Part shown: in pieces, positions 35,227-43,839 of the stretch
How positions within the stretch are numbered: the stretch's first letter is position 1
How the letters are laid out: the number at the start of each line of letters is the position of its first letter
Source of the DNA: Tyzzerella sp.
Lineage (GTDB): Bacteria; Bacillota; Clostridia; Lachnospirales; Lachnospiraceae
NCBI GenBank assembly: GCA_017416155.1
Contig: JAFQDE010000004.1
Span: 62,001-126,000 of the forward strand
DNA: 64,000 bases
Direction of reading: 5' to 3'
Notes under the pieces: generated by a model
What the model was told of the DNA's origin: nothing
What the model saw: the letters and a program-made list of their open reading frames with translations, nothing else
The model's database searches: none
Position numbers and translations under genes: made by a program

Positions 35227-36802
35227 AACACTTAATACGGCAAGAATATTAATTACTGTTTTCTTGGTAGTTAGTGTTTTGTTGCCACTCGTTCGTTTGA
35301 TTTTAAATATTCATATGGAAGATGTTGCGGGCATCATGCAGTCACCGCAGTTCAAACCAATGATTTTAAACTCATTGGCGACAACGAGTATTGCAACCGT
35401 AATTTCTGTCGGTATGGCTTGGGTGCTGGCATGGTTTGTGAATCGCACCAATATTCGATTCAAAGCAGTTTTTTCAGTGTTGTTTACGCTGCCAATGTTA
35501 ATTCCATCTATTTCTCATGGTATGGGGCTTGTGTTGCTGTTTGGAGATAATGGTTTGATTACCAACTGGTTTGGAATTAACATCGGATTGTACGGCTACA
35601 AAGGGATTGTTATGGGTTCGTTGCTATACTCTTTTCCGGTAGCATTTCTGATGCTGACAGACGTATTCCAATACGAAGATTACACAGTTTATGAGGCGGC
35701 AAGTGTACTCGGATTGAGCAAATTCCAGCAATTTAAAACAATTACCTTCCCGAATATGAAAAAACCGCTGATTTCGGTGGTCTTTGCGGTATTTACCATG
35801 ATTTTCACAGATTACGGTGTTCCGCTGACTGTTGGAGGAAAAATTCTGACGATTCCGGTATATATGTATCGAGAAGTAATCGGTCTTTTGGATTTTTCAA
35901 AAGGAGCTATTATCGGTATTGTGTTATTGATTCCGGCAGTTATAGCTTTCGTATTGGATTTGAAGAGTGAAGAAAACGGAAATGCATCCACTGTCACGAA
36001 AATGTATGAGATTACAGATAATAAGTTGCGTGATAAAATAGCGTATATAGTTTGCGGCATTGTTATTTTCTTAATCAGTTTACCGCTGGCTGCATTTGCA
36101 TATTTGTCTATCGTGAAGCAGTATCCGATTGATATGGGGCTGTCGTTTGCAAACATCAAACAGGCATTTGAATTGGGTGTTGGCGGATATTTATTGAATT
36201 CGTTGACTATCGCATTACTCACATCGCTGGTTGGACTGGTAGTCATTTATTTGACGGCATATTTAACTGCACGTTCTAAAAAAAGTTTTTCTACAATGAC
36301 GTTGCATTTGATTTCGATGGTGTCACTGGCAATTCCAGGTATTGTACTTGGCTTGGGATATGTGTTATTTTTTAAGGGAAGTTGGATTTATGGAACACTG
36401 ATTATTTTGGTGTTGGTTAACATGATTCATTTCTTTGCATCACCATATTTGATGGCATACAATTCATTGGGGAAATTCAATGAAAAATTGGAAGATGTTG
36501 CAGATGTGATGGGAGTCAGCAGAATCAGAATGTTGTTGGATGTTTATGTACCATGTACAGTAGAGTCTATGGTGGAAATGTTTAGTTACCTGTTTGTAAA
36601 CAGTATGGTAACGATTTCGGCAGTGTCATTCTTGGCTAATTTCAAGAATATGCCATTGGCTCTCATGATTCCGCAATTTGATGCACAATCCTTAATTGAG
36701 GCAACAGCGTTTATTTCAATTATTATTTTGTTTGTGAATGGTGTTTTGAAATTGGGTGTATATTTCGTGAAACGATATATCCGAGCACAAGATATTATGT
36801 AG
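35216..36802 (+). CDS. ABC importer permease, two permease units fused
   Basis: 528-residue membrane protein with about twelve helices in two homologous halves. Each half has an EAA-type coupling loop: 'YEAASVLGLSKFQQFKTITFP' near 161-181 and 'EDVADVMGVSRIRMLLDVYVP' near 423-443. Fused permeases of this sort are usual for iron(III) and 2-aminoethylphosphonate importers, so a single polypeptide forms the channel. Starts within the end of the ATPase gene with aggaagga upstream. It transports whatever the binding protein delivers. The substrate is not fixed by the sequence. Confidence 0.9.
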   Translation: MKNKTLNTARILITVFLVVSVLLPLVRLILNIHMEDVAGIMQSPQFKPMILNSLATTSIATVISVGMAWVLAWFVNRTNIRFKAVFSVLFTLPMLIPSISHGMGLVLLFGDNGLITNWFGINIGLYGYKGIVMGSLLYSFPVAFLMLTDVFQYEDYTVYEAASVLGLSKFQQFKTITFPNMKKPLISVVFAVFTMIFTDYGVPLTVGGKILTIPVYMYREVIGLLDFSKGAIIGIVLLIPAVIAFVLDLKSEENGNASTVTKMYEITDNKLRDKIAYIVCGIVIFLISLPLAAFAYLSIVKQYPIDMGLSFANIKQAFELGVGGYLLNSLTIALLTSLVGLVVIYLTAYLTARSKKSFSTMTLHLISMVSLAIPGIVLGLGYVLFFKGSWIYGTLIILVLVNMIHFFASPYLMAYNSLGKFNEKLEDVADVMGVSRIRMLLDVYVPCTVESMVEMFSYLFVNSMVTISAVSFLANFKNMPLALMIPQFDAQSLIEATAFISIIILFVNGVLKLGVYFVKRYIRAQDIM

Positions 36803-36815
36803 AGGAGAACGGGAG

Positions 36816-37724
36816 ATGAATTTAACATTAAATCAATTTGAGGTATTAACTTTAATTGAAAAAGAACAGGATAAGAAAATTACACAGCGGGATATTGCGC
36901 AGAAATGTCATGTTTCGTTAGGAATTGCGAATAAGACGTTGGCTGAGCTTACGGAGTTGGAATTAGTAAAACTTCAAGATAATTCCAAGTACACAGTAAC
37001 GCTTAAAGGATATGAGTGGTTGGAACCGTACCGTGTGAAAAAAGCAATTTTCATGGCGGCAGGTTTTGGAAGCCGTATGGTACCGGTCACATTAAATACA
37101 CCAAAACCATTAATACAGGTACACGGAAAACGTATTATAGAAACCTTACTTGATGCTGTGCTAGATGCAGGTATTACGGATATTACAATTGTACGCGGAT
37201 ATTTGGGGGAACAGTTTGATTTATTGCTGAAAAAATATCCAATGATTAAATTTGTTGAAAATCCGATTTATAATGAGGCAAATAATATTTCCAGCGCTTA
37301 CGTAGTTCGAGACATGCTGGCAAATGCATATGTACTGGAATCAGATTTATTACTGTATAATAAAAACCTGATTCGTAAATATGAATACACAACAAACTAT
37401 TTGGGTATGCCTGTTGACAGAACCGATGACTGGTGCTTTGAAACCAAAAAGGGCTATATTACGAAGGTTCGTGTCGGCGGAGAAGATGTACACCATATGT
37501 TTGGTATTTCATATTGGACACGTGAAGATGCAGAAAAAATGGAATATGATATAGAAAAGGTGTACAAAAGCCCGGGCGGTAAAGAACGATATTGGGATGA
37601 AGTTGCGCTTCGTGAATGTATCAAGAATTATAAGGTTTGGGTAAGAACTGTTGAAAAGGGTGACATCATTGAGATTGATACCTATAATGAATTGAAACAG
37701 ATTGATTCTATCTATAATGTGTAA
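36816..37724 (+). CDS. Winged-helix domain fused to LicC/PntC-like cytidylyltransferase
   Basis: 302-residue fusion. Residues 1-66 form a MarR/GntR-like winged helix (TQRDIAQKCHVSLGIANKTLAEL is the recognition region), and residues 75-302 form a nucleotidyltransferase with AAGFGSRMVPVT (81-92), NTPKPLI, and the 'NEANNISSAYVV' block typical of LicC (phosphocholine) and PntC (2-aminoethylphosphonate) cytidylyltransferases. It would activate a small amine-bearing phosphate with CTP for transfer to a surface polymer. Being last in the importer operon it probably acts on the imported compound, and the DNA-binding domain may feed back on the operon. No kinase (LicA) or LicD transferase is in the window, which favours an already phosphorylated or phosphonate substrate. 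Confidence 0.83.
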   Translation: MNLTLNQFEVLTLIEKEQDKKITQRDIAQKCHVSLGIANKTLAELTELELVKLQDNSKYTVTLKGYEWLEPYRVKKAIFMAAGFGSRMVPVTLNTPKPLIQVHGKRIIETLLDAVLDAGITDITIVRGYLGEQFDLLLKKYPMIKFVENPIYNEANNISSAYVVRDMLANAYVLESDLLLYNKNLIRKYEYTTNYLGMPVDRTDDWCFETKKGYITKVRVGGEDVHHMFGISYWTREDAEKMEYDIEKVYKSPGGKERYWDEVALRECIKNYKVWVRTVEKGDIIEIDTYNELKQIDSIYNV

Positions 37725-37734
37725 CGCATTTATG

Positions 37735-37761
37735 TCAGCCGTTTGATACGGCTGATTTTTT
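37735..37761 (+). terminator. Rho-independent terminator
   Basis: 7-bp stem tcagccg / cggctga, 7-base loop and six T. It ends the importer operon 10 bases after the last stop. Confidence 0.9.
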
Positions 37762-37816
37762 ATGTTGAAAATTAGTAGAAATATGGTATGATAATTCACG
37801 GAATTATTGAAAAATC

Positions 37817-37845
37817 TTGAATAATAACAAAATAAGGTGTATCAT
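37817..37845 (+). promoter_or_regulatory. Sigma-A promoter of the first LCP gene
   Basis: TTGAAT and TATCAT with a 17-base spacer. The start point would be near 37852, giving a short leader with gaggg before the ATG. Confidence 0.6.
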
Positions 37846-37885
37846 AATACAAATAGTAATAAATATCATTAATGAGGGAAGTTAA

Positions 37886-39310
37886 ATGACAAGCGAAAGA
37901 AGAAAGAAAATTAGACAAAGAAGGAAAGCCAGAAGTAAGAATCGAATTGCTAAATGGTTTAGGGGATTGAATAAGAAGCAAAAAGCATTGTTGATTGCGT
38001 TGGTAGCAATGTTTTTACTGTTCCTTGTCGCAATTATATATGTGGCAAGTATTTTTGGAAAATTAAACACAGAAGAAATCAAGGAAGAAGAGATTATAGT
38101 AAATGAGTTGCCTGACACGGTAGGCGTCGGGTATACCAACTTCGTCATTTTCGGTGGAGATTCACGAAAAGGAGATGTGAAGAAGGACCTAAATACAGAC
38201 TCTATCATTATCGTAAGCCTCAACAATGAGACGAAGGAAGTTAAGCTGGTTTCCGTATATCGCGACACATTACTTGATTTGACAAATGGCAAGATTCAAA
38301 AATGTAACAGCGCATACAGTCGTGGCGGTGCAAAACAGGCCATCAATATGCTGAATATGAATCTGGACTTAGATATCAAGAAGTATGTTACGGTTGACTT
38401 TGGTGCAGTTGCGGATTTAATCGATATGGTTGGCGGAATTGAAGTTGACGTAAGTACGGCTGAATATAAAGCTGTCAACAAATATATTGATGAGACTGCG
38501 CATGTTGCAGGCAAGAAAGCAAAACATCTCACGCATTCAGGAGTGCAACTCTTGGATGGTGTACAAGCTACCACCTATGCACGTATCCGTAAAGGTGTGG
38601 GCGATGACTATGCGAGAACACAAAGACAACGCCTGATTATTCAAAAAGTTGCAGAAAAGGCTGTGAAGTCAGACCTTGCAACCATCAATAAGATCATAGA
38701 CAAGATATTCCCGCAGATTGCAACAAACCTTTCTATGACTGAGATGTTGTCCTATGCAAAGGATTTCTTGAGATATAAGATAGGCGAGACAACCGGATTT
38801 CCAATTATAAGGGGAAGCGGAACGATTCCGGGAAAGGGAAGTTGTGTATTCCCGTTGACGCTGAAGAGCAATGTTTCTGAGTTGCACAAGTTTTTATATG
38901 GAACAGAAGATTATCAACCGTCTGACCAAGTTGTAAAGATTAGTGGTTCGATTGCAAGCATTGTAGGAAATCGCAAAGAGGATCCAAAAGACACACATAC
39001 TCCGGGTGGAAGTGATGGGGACACAACTACGCCGGGAGATACGACAACACCGAGTGATCCAACGAATCCAGACACTCCGGACAATCCAGACACTCCGGAC
39101 AATCCAGACACTCCGAACAATCCAGACACTCCGGACGACTCAGATAATCCGAACAATCCGGATAATCCGAACAATCCGGATAATCCGAACAATCCAGACA
39201 CTCCGGACAACCCAGACACTCCGGACAATCCGAGCACTCCGGATAATCCGGACAATCCGGATAATGTAAATAATCCGGATAATCCAGACACTCCGGACAA
39301 TCCGACATAG
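37886..39310 (+). CDS. LCP-family wall-polymer ligase with Asp/Asn-Pro repeat tail
   Basis: 474-residue LytR-CpsA-Psr protein. A very basic cytoplasmic N-terminus (RRKKIRQRRKARSKNR) precedes one membrane helix (about 33-55). The extracytoplasmic LCP domain (about 75-350) shows FVIFGGDSRKGD, TDSIIIVSLN, SVYRDTLLDLTNG, NSAYSRGGAKQAI and YARIRKGVGDDYARTQRQR, including the Arg/Asp that bind the lipid pyrophosphate. Such enzymes attach undecaprenyl-linked polymers to peptidoglycan. The last 80 or so residues are a repeat tail (13 six-residue units, mostly N-P-D-T-P-D), with no LPXTG. It sits in the group of surface genes after the polysaccharide cluster and may anchor that polymer. Confidence 0.92.
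   Translation: MTSERRKKIRQRRKARSKNRIAKWFRGLNKKQKALLIALVAMFLLFLVAIIYVASIFGKLNTEEIKEEEIIVNELPDTVGVGYTNFVIFGGDSRKGDVKKDLNTDSIIIVSLNNETKEVKLVSVYRDTLLDLTNGKIQKCNSAYSRGGAKQAINMLNMNLDLDIKKYVTVDFGAVADLIDMVGGIEVDVSTAEYKAVNKYIDETAHVAGKKAKHLTHSGVQLLDGVQATTYARIRKGVGDDYARTQRQRLIIQKVAEKAVKSDLATINKIIDKIFPQIATNLSMTEMLSYAKDFLRYKIGETTGFPIIRGSGTIPGKGSCVFPLTLKSNVSELHKFLYGTEDYQPSDQVVKISGSIASIVGNRKEDPKDTHTPGGSDGDTTTPGDTTTPSDPTNPDTPDNPDTPDNPDTPNNPDTPDDSDNPNNPDNPNNPDNPNNPDTPDNPDTPDNPSTPDNPDNPDNVNNPDNPDTPDNPT
39065..39298 (+). repeat. 13 tandem 18-bp repeats encoding N-P-D-T-P-D units
   Basis: The unit is close to aatccagacactccggac, with variants N-P-D-N-P-N and single odd units (D-S-D-N-P-N, N-V-N-N-P-D). The DNA is in register with codons throughout. 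Copy number may vary between strains by slippage. Confidence 0.95.
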
Positions 39311-39392
39311 CCATGTGCTTGGAGTCGGGAAGGGATAATGACGACAAAAGAAAATATAAGAGTTTCTATAAGTTGAAACTAAGATGTGATTT

Positions 39393-39427
39393 ATACCCAT
39401 GATTTTTTGTAATCATGGGTATTTTTC
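39393..39427 (+). terminator. Rho-independent terminator
   Basis: 12-bp stem atacccatgatt / aatcatgggtat with a 6-base loop and a T-run overlapping its end. It separates the two LCP genes into different transcripts. Confidence 0.88.
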
Positions 39428-39476
39428 AAGGGGAAGTACGATTTATAGAAAATTAAGCACAAAAAACGTAAAAATA

Positions 39477-39485
39477 TGATATAAT
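39477..39485 (+). promoter_or_regulatory. Extended -10 promoter of the second LCP gene
   Basis: TGATATAAT, a perfect -10 with the TGn extension. No good -35 is seen 16-18 bases upstream. The leader would be about 70 bases. Confidence 0.55.
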
Positions 39486-39559
39486 TACATAGAAAATGGG
39501 TATTTGAAGTGGCAAATGATTTCCAATACCCAGAACACAAAACAAACAGGGGAAAAACA

Positions 39560-40645
39560 ATGAAACAGGGGAGAAGTTTAAAGGAAGCAAAAGCGGAGCG
39601 TGCAGCGAAGAAGAGAAGAGCCAAAAGAAGGCGAAGAGCCTTGGTTCTCATTGCAGAACTATTTACATTATTCCTTCTACTTGGAATAGGATACGTAATG
39701 AATAAGTATGACAAATTTCAACTCAATCTTTTCGGAGAGGAAGATATCTTGATTAACGAAGGCGTTAAGCAAGAACATTATACGTCAATTGCTTTGTTCG
39801 GCAGTGATTCCAGAGAAGGACAGTTGGAGGTAGGTACACATGCAGATACCATTATGATTGCAAGTATTGATGAGGACATAAAGGAAGTAAGAATTGTTTC
39901 CATATATCGTGATTTAATGACAAAGCAGACCAATGGTAAGATAAAAAAAGCTAATAGCGCATATTTTAACTCGGGGCCAAAGGATGCCATCAACATGCTG
40001 AACAGGAACTTTGACTTGGATATTGAGGACTATGTTACAGTAGATTTTGGTGCAATGGCAGATGTTGTGGATATGCTTGGAGGTATTGAAATTGATGTGA
40101 CGGAAGCGGAAGCAGAAGAAATGAACCGATATATCGCAGAAACAGCAGAAGTGGTCGAAAAAAAATCAAGTCATATAAAAAGTGGACTCCAAACGTTAAA
40201 TGGAGTAGAAACGGTCACCTATTCTCGTATTCGTAAAAATGTGGGCGGAGATTATGGGAGAACAGAAAGACAGCGACTTGTCATTCAGAAGTTGATTGAG
40301 AAGGTAAAAGAGACGGACATATCTACAATTAATAAAATTATAGATGAAGTGTTTTCGCAAGTTTCCACGAGCTTCACATTAAAAGAAATCATTCGCCTGG
40401 CGGCAGGTGTTATGCAGTATGATTTAGGCGAGACGAGCGGTTTTCCGTTTGAACGCACCGATGGAAGCATAGAGGGAATCGGAAGTGTGGTGATTCCGCT
40501 GGGCGTGGTGGAAAACGTAGAGGAATTACATGCATTTTTGTATCCAAAAGACAAAGATTATATGGTTTCTGACATTGTAAAGGAGATAGCCGGGGAGATT
40601 GAAAAACTTTCCGGATATACAAGAGCAGACTATAAGGAGGAATAA
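39560..40645 (+). CDS. LCP-family wall-polymer ligase (second copy)
   Basis: 361-residue LytR-CpsA-Psr protein, clearly related to the upstream copy but without the repeat tail. Very basic N-terminus (KKRRAKRRRRALVL), one helix (about 32-54), and an LCP domain with ALFGSDSREGQL, SIYRDLMTKQTNGKIKKANSAY, VTVDFGAMADVVDMLGGIEIDV and YSRIRKNVGGDYGRTERQR. The start used has ggggaaa upstream; an in-frame GTG at 39509 would add 17 residues and lacks a ribosome site. Two LCP ligases in tandem suggest two polymers, or different stages of attachment for the same one. Confidence 0.93.
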   Translation: MKQGRSLKEAKAERAAKKRRAKRRRRALVLIAELFTLFLLLGIGYVMNKYDKFQLNLFGEEDILINEGVKQEHYTSIALFGSDSREGQLEVGTHADTIMIASIDEDIKEVRIVSIYRDLMTKQTNGKIKKANSAYFNSGPKDAINMLNRNFDLDIEDYVTVDFGAMADVVDMLGGIEIDVTEAEAEEMNRYIAETAEVVEKKSSHIKSGLQTLNGVETVTYSRIRKNVGGDYGRTERQRLVIQKLIEKVKETDISTINKIIDEVFSQVSTSFTLKEIIRLAAGVMQYDLGETSGFPFERTDGSIEGIGSVVIPLGVVENVEELHAFLYPKDKDYMVSDIVKEIAGEIEKLSGYTRADYKEE

Positions 40646-40665
40646 CTTTTTGTAGTGGAAACGTC

Positions 40666-40694
40666 TAGACAAGCATAATGAAATCATGTAGAAT
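40666..40694 (+). promoter_or_regulatory. Sigma-A promoter of the cohesin-like gene
   Basis: TAGACA, 17 bases, TAGAAT, with a TG immediately before the -10. Start near 40700 gives a leader of about 35 bases. Confidence 0.6.
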
Positions 40695-40734
40695 AAATAT
40701 ATATTGTCAAAAGAAAAAGAAAGAGGAAACAGAT

Positions 40735-42225
40735 ATGAAGACGATGAAAAAACTTACAACCTTGATGTTAACAATATGTTTATTGGTTGCCTGTTATTGC
40801 ATGCCGGTTTTTGCAGCAGATGGCAAGATTATGTTTACGGATCCGCAGGCAAAAGCAGGTGAAACCGTTGAAGTGACAGGTGTTGTGCAGAAATCAGCAG
40901 GTAATTTTGGTAAAATTGAAATTACGATGAAGTATGATACAAGCATGCTGAAGTTTACAAGTGGTAATGGAATTACAGAATCAGAGGCGGGTAAACTTAC
41001 GTATGTGGGTGATGCAACCAATGACGTGGGTACACGTAAAGAATTTAAGTTCAGTTTTACTGCACTCAAAGCAGGAACTACAAAAATTGAGATTACAAGT
41101 GCAACTATTAAAAATGTATCAGGAAGAGTTTTAGATTATACAAAGGGAACATCGACTATTACGATTGCGCAGGGGAATGGGACAACACCACCGCCTGCAA
41201 CTACAGTAACAACTACAGAGGCTACTGTGGATGTGAATGGAGTGTCTTATAAAATTGCCAATGAGTTTCCGCAAGATGTCATTCCAACAGGATATGAAGC
41301 TGCTAAGTTGGAGTATGATATGGTTGAATACAATGTAGTATACAGCGAGGCGTTTGGTGTATATCTTGCATACTTGGTTAATGAGGAAAATGCAGGCGAT
41401 TTCTTCATGTACGTAGAGGAAGATGCAACATTTGCTCCATATGAAGAGATTCAAATTTCAGATAGCGTGATTATCGCACTACTTTCAGAGGTGTCAGATG
41501 TTGTATTACCAGAAGAATATAATACTACAACAGTAGTTCTTAACGGACATGATTTCCCAGCATGGAAGGTGCCGAATTCAGATGGCTTCTGCATCTTATA
41601 TGCAATCAATAACAGTGGTGAAAAATCATTATATCAATTAGATAGCGTAGAAGGAACATATCAAAGATTCATTGCACCGGAAGCAAATGATGAAGTGACA
41701 GCTGATACGATGCTCGCTAAATTGAGTGATTTATTGGAAAATCATTTGGATTATGTGATTCTCGGAACCGGTTTGGGATTCTTGTTCTTCTTACTTGTTA
41801 TCATTATACTTAGCGTTAAATTATATAACCGCAATGCTGAATTGGATGAGATTTATGATGAATATGATCTTATCAATGATAAAACGGAAGATGACGTTGT
41901 TCTCGATTTGGATGAAGAAGAGAACGAAGAGAACGATATTACCGAAGAAGAGTTAAATGAAGCGACGCAATTTGTGCAGGAAGGATTGAAAGAACTTGTG
42001 CAGGAAAGTGTTGAAGAACCTACTCCAATTGAGGAAAAAGAACTCACAAAAGAAATTGCATTGGATATTCCGGAAAAGGAATCAGTGAGTTCGGACGAAG
42101 AGGAAGAATCTCTTGGTAAAGCCTTAGAGGAAGTGACATCGCAGAAAGAGAAAAAAGAAGACATCTATGACGATGATGATATCTTTGAAAACTTCTCGGT
42201 AGATTTTATTGATTTGGATGAATAA
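40735..42225 (+). CDS. Secreted-face cohesin-like domain protein with C-terminal membrane helix
   Basis: 496-residue bitopic protein. An N-terminal signal peptide (residues 1-28, cleavage near VFA-A; an LVAC at 17-20 could instead be a lipobox) precedes a cohesin-like beta sandwich (about 30-145) with TDPQAKAGETVEVTG, 'KYDTSMLKF' and 'FTALKAGTTKIEI'. A Thr-rich linker and a second domain follow. One membrane helix lies at about 338-363 (LGFLFFLLVIIILSV). The last 130 residues are extremely acidic and should be cytoplasmic. Cohesin-type modules bind partner proteins; no dockerin gene is seen here. Its place between LCP ligases and HtrA hints at cell-envelope work. Function unknown. Confidence 0.75.
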   Translation: MKTMKKLTTLMLTICLLVACYCMPVFAADGKIMFTDPQAKAGETVEVTGVVQKSAGNFGKIEITMKYDTSMLKFTSGNGITESEAGKLTYVGDATNDVGTRKEFKFSFTALKAGTTKIEITSATIKNVSGRVLDYTKGTSTITIAQGNGTTPPPATTVTTTEATVDVNGVSYKIANEFPQDVIPTGYEAAKLEYDMVEYNVVYSEAFGVYLAYLVNEENAGDFFMYVEEDATFAPYEEIQISDSVIIALLSEVSDVVLPEEYNTTTVVLNGHDFPAWKVPNSDGFCILYAINNSGEKSLYQLDSVEGTYQRFIAPEANDEVTADTMLAKLSDLLENHLDYVILGTGLGFLFFLLVIIILSVKLYNRNAELDEIYDEYDLINDKTEDDVVLDLDEEENEENDITEEELNEATQFVQEGLKELVQESVEEPTPIEEKELTKEIALDIPEKESVSSDEEEESLGKALEEVTSQKEKKEDIYDDDDIFENFSVDFIDLDE

Positions 42226-42229
42226 TGAG

Positions 42230-42258
42230 ATGGGGGTGAGTAATCATCCCCATTTTTC
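42230..42258 (+). terminator. Rho-independent terminator
   Basis: 6-bp stem atgggg / ccccat with a 12-base loop and five T. It lies just after the stop of the cohesin-like gene. Confidence 0.8.
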
Positions 42259-42346
42259 GCATTTTCTTCATAATCCAAACACAGTTTTTTCACAAATGTC
42301 TGTTAGACTACGACATAGAAAAGGAACATAGAAAGGGAAAACTATT

Positions 42347-43750
42347 ATGAATGATGAAAATAGATATGAACCATATCAATATGGTAAACCGCAAGAACCT
42401 CAATTTGAGGAACCGGATTTAGACAAACAGGAACAAGAGCATGACTTCGAGGAGTCGCAGTTTGAAGAACCGAAATTTGAAGAAAGCACTCCGGAGGCTG
42501 ACCCGTATATTCCAAGATATGACTATAATTACACAAGTCAAGCTGCATCACCACAGCAACCTGTAAAACAAAGGACGGGCAATTCTGTTGGTAAACTGTT
42601 TATAACAGTTGCTTTGGCAATTGTCTTTGGAGTGTTTGCTAGTGTTGTGTTCCAGGTGAGTAATCGAGTAATTGATAATATGTTTGGAGGAAATAAAACG
42701 AACAACCATACGGGACAGATAGTGAATTCTACAGAGATTACAACAGGCAGTGGCTCCACAGTGAAATCTGACGTTGCTAATGTGGCAGAAAGTGTAATGC
42801 CTTCGGTTGTTTCTATTGTGAATCTTAGTGTGCAGGAAGTACAGAATTTCTTTTTCGGTGGGACAACACAGTATGAAAGCCAAAGTAGTGGTTCCGGTAT
42901 TATTATCGGACAAAATGATACAGAGTTATTACTGGTCACCAACAATCATGTGGTGCAGGGAAGCAAGACACTTACCGTAACATTTAAAGATGGAAAAAGC
43001 ATCGAAGCACAGATTAAAGGAACCGATGCTGATTTGGACCTTGCTATTTTATCAGTACCACTTAGTAGCGTTGAAAGCAGTACCAAAGAGACGATTAAAG
43101 TGGCGACGCTCGGCGATTCTGATGCACTGCGCGTGGGAGAGCCAGCTATTGCAATTGGAAATGCCCTCGGATATGGACAATCCGTAACCGCCGGAATTGT
43201 AAGTGCACTTAATTGTACAATTGAAAGTTATGAAGGAAAATTGATTCAGACAGATGCAGCAATCAATCCGGGAAACAGTGGTGGCGCTCTTTTGAACGCA
43301 AATGGAGAAGTGATTGGAATTAATACCGCAAAAGTAAGTGATGAGCAAGTAGAAGGTATGGGATATGCTATTCCAATATCAGATGTTGTGGATGTCTTGA
43401 ATGAATTAATGAATAAAGAAACTCGTACAAAGGTTCCTGAATCAGCACGCGGCGCATTGGGAATTAAAGGTCTTACTGTTGGTAGCGACATGTCACAATA
43501 CTACAACATGCCGGAAGGTGTATACGTGTCGGAGGTTATCAAAGGAGGAGGAGCTGACAAAGCAGGTCTTCCGGTGAATTCAATTATCATAAAGATTGAT
43601 GGAAACAGTGTTGACAGTATGGAAGAGTTGCAAGAAGAACTTCAATACTACAGAGTGGGAGATACGGTAGAACTTACGATTAAAGTACAAGACAGAAGCG
43701 GATATGTTAAGGAAAAGATTAAGGTTACATTAGGCAAACCACAATCATAG
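42347..43750 (+). CDS. htrA: HtrA/DegP-like membrane-anchored serine protease
   Basis: 467-residue S1C protease. A cytoplasmic acidic N-terminus (about 80 residues, rich in Glu/Gln/Pro) leads to one helix (about 83-104), the protease domain and a C-terminal PDZ domain (about 370-465, 'GVYVSEVIKGGGADKAGLP'). The triad is H201 (TNNHVVQG), D231 (DLDLAILS) and S311 (GNSGGAL). It should remove misfolded exported proteins under envelope stress, in line with the surface genes around it. No CssRS-type operator was recognised. A loose -10 (TAGACT at 42304) is the only promoter hint upstream. Confidence 0.94.
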   Translation: MNDENRYEPYQYGKPQEPQFEEPDLDKQEQEHDFEESQFEEPKFEESTPEADPYIPRYDYNYTSQAASPQQPVKQRTGNSVGKLFITVALAIVFGVFASVVFQVSNRVIDNMFGGNKTNNHTGQIVNSTEITTGSGSTVKSDVANVAESVMPSVVSIVNLSVQEVQNFFFGGTTQYESQSSGSGIIIGQNDTELLLVTNNHVVQGSKTLTVTFKDGKSIEAQIKGTDADLDLAILSVPLSSVESSTKETIKVATLGDSDALRVGEPAIAIGNALGYGQSVTAGIVSALNCTIESYEGKLIQTDAAINPGNSGGALLNANGEVIGINTAKVSDEQVEGMGYAIPISDVVDVLNELMNKETRTKVPESARGALGIKGLTVGSDMSQYYNMPEGVYVSEVIKGGGADKAGLPVNSIIIKIDGNSVDSMEELQEELQYYRVGDTVELTIKVQDRSGYVKEKIKVTLGKPQS

Positions 43751-43759
43751 TTTTTTTAG

Positions 43760-43788
43760 GAGGAAGAGGAAAAACTCTTCCTCTTTTT
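43760..43788 (+). terminator. Rho-independent terminator
   Basis: 9-bp stem gaggaagag / ctcttcctc, 6-base loop and five T. It begins 10 bases after the htrA stop. Confidence 0.92.
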
Positions 43789-43797
43789 AAAAAAATG

Positions 43798-43806
43798 TGC
43801 TATGCT
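43798..43806 (+). promoter_or_regulatory. Extended -10 promoter of glyA
   Basis: TGCTATGCT. The matching -35 position falls in the terminator stem and is poor. The leader is about 27 bases, too short for a glycine or purine riboswitch. Confidence 0.45.
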
Positions 43807-43839
43807 AGGTGCAAAAGTTGATTTAGGAGGATACATATT

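Noticed and set aside
39065..39298. Possible CRISPR array
   Set aside because: Repeats are 18 bp, directly tandem without spacers and in register with codons of the LCP gene.
38914..39347. Long antisense open frames opposite the LCP tail repeats
   Set aside because: They are translations of the 18-bp repeat in other frames, with low-complexity sequence and no ribosome site.
43789..43839. Glycine or purine riboswitch before glyA
   Set aside because: The space between terminator and start is about 50 bases, too short for either aptamer.
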